Shown: positions 5,854 through 5,967 of the stretch, in pieces
Layout of the letters: each line of letters starts with the position of its first letter
How positions within the stretch are numbered: the first letter of the stretch is position 1
NCBI GenBank assembly: GCA_036377075.1
Contig: DASUZB010000223.1
Coordinates: 1-5,967 of the forward strand
Source of the DNA: DASUZB01 sp036377075
GTDB lineage: Bacteria; Actinomycetota; CALGFH01
DNA: 5,967 bases
Direction of reading: 5' to 3'
Notes under the pieces: generated by a model
What the model was told of the DNA's origin: nothing
Seen by the model: only the letters and a program-made list of their open reading frames with translations
Databases searched by the model: none
Made by a program: the position numbers and the translations under genes

Positions 5854-5967
5854 AGCGGCTGGCCAGTAGTTCTGTCCGTAACCCGAGGTGAGGCTGGCTG
5901 CTGGCCAAATGGCCTCGTGGGCCGGTGGAGCTTGACCAGGACGACGTCACGACGCCGCACCGGTGTG
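5854..5967. other. Flank beyond the IS with no supported gene
   Basis: This is what followed the ATPase stop codon before the IS arrived. No frame has a ribosome-binding site with a convincing start. TGGCCAG (5860-5866) and CTGGCCA (5901-5907) are a 7-bp inverted pair 34 nt apart, and GGCC-AAAT-GGCC lies at 5903-5914, but no T tract follows. GTG codons at 5917 and 5925 open frames that run to the window edge, too short to judge. A minus-strand frame is also open throughout but shows no recognisable motif. Confidence 0.4.

Noticed and set aside
5925..5967. Start of a new gene at GTG 5925 (translation VELDQDDVTT)
   Set aside because: There is no ribosome-binding site and only 14 codons before the window edge. 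Neighbouring frames are equally open.
1..5967. CRISPR arrays, tRNA or rRNA genes
   Set aside because: I saw no regularly spaced direct repeats, no tRNA arm pattern and no rRNA-like segment on either strand.

Overview
The window is very GC-rich (roughly 70% by eye), with GC-rich third codon positions and frequent GTG starts. This points to a high-GC actinobacterium. The sequence alone does not fix the genus or say whether it is chromosome or plasmid.

Layout: (1) Positions 1-1101 hold the C-terminal half of a RecD2-type superfamily 1 helicase, cut by the window edge. (2) Positions 1102-1705 form a long gap with a strong 11-bp inverted repeat just after the helicase, what looks like the first ~25 codons of a dead VapC (PIN-domain) toxin on the minus strand, and then a candidate promoter and a foldable leader for the next operon. 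(3) Positions 1706-4929 hold a tight same-strand three-gene operon: a coiled-coil protein with a possible C-terminal winged helix (284 aa), a protein resembling the BrxC/BrxD (DUF2791) ATPases whose nucleotide-binding motifs are lost (353 aa), and an intact BrxD-like P-loop ATPase (434 aa). (4) Positions 4929-5851 are a complete 923-bp insertion sequence of the IS5 family (IS427-like) with 16-bp inverted ends, a TA target duplication and a transposase split over two frames at a run of seven G. (5) Positions 5854-5967 show no gene I can support.

The three operon genes are joined by a 6-nt gap and then a 4-nt ATGA overlap, so they are probably translated together. The likely picture is an inactive and an active BrxD-like subunit working with a coiled-coil partner. 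BrxD-type ATPases are known from phage-defence (BREX) loci and often sit beside a large helicase. No methyltransferase, PglZ phosphatase or BREX helicase lies in this window, so the operon is either an incompletely visible defence cassette or a separate, poorly described DUF2791 module.

The insertion sequence landed in the stop codon of the third gene. Removing it and one TA restores GAC-TAA, and the element's first base turns this into GAC-TAG. The ATPase is therefore unchanged, but anything formerly transcribed downstream is now separated by 925 bp.
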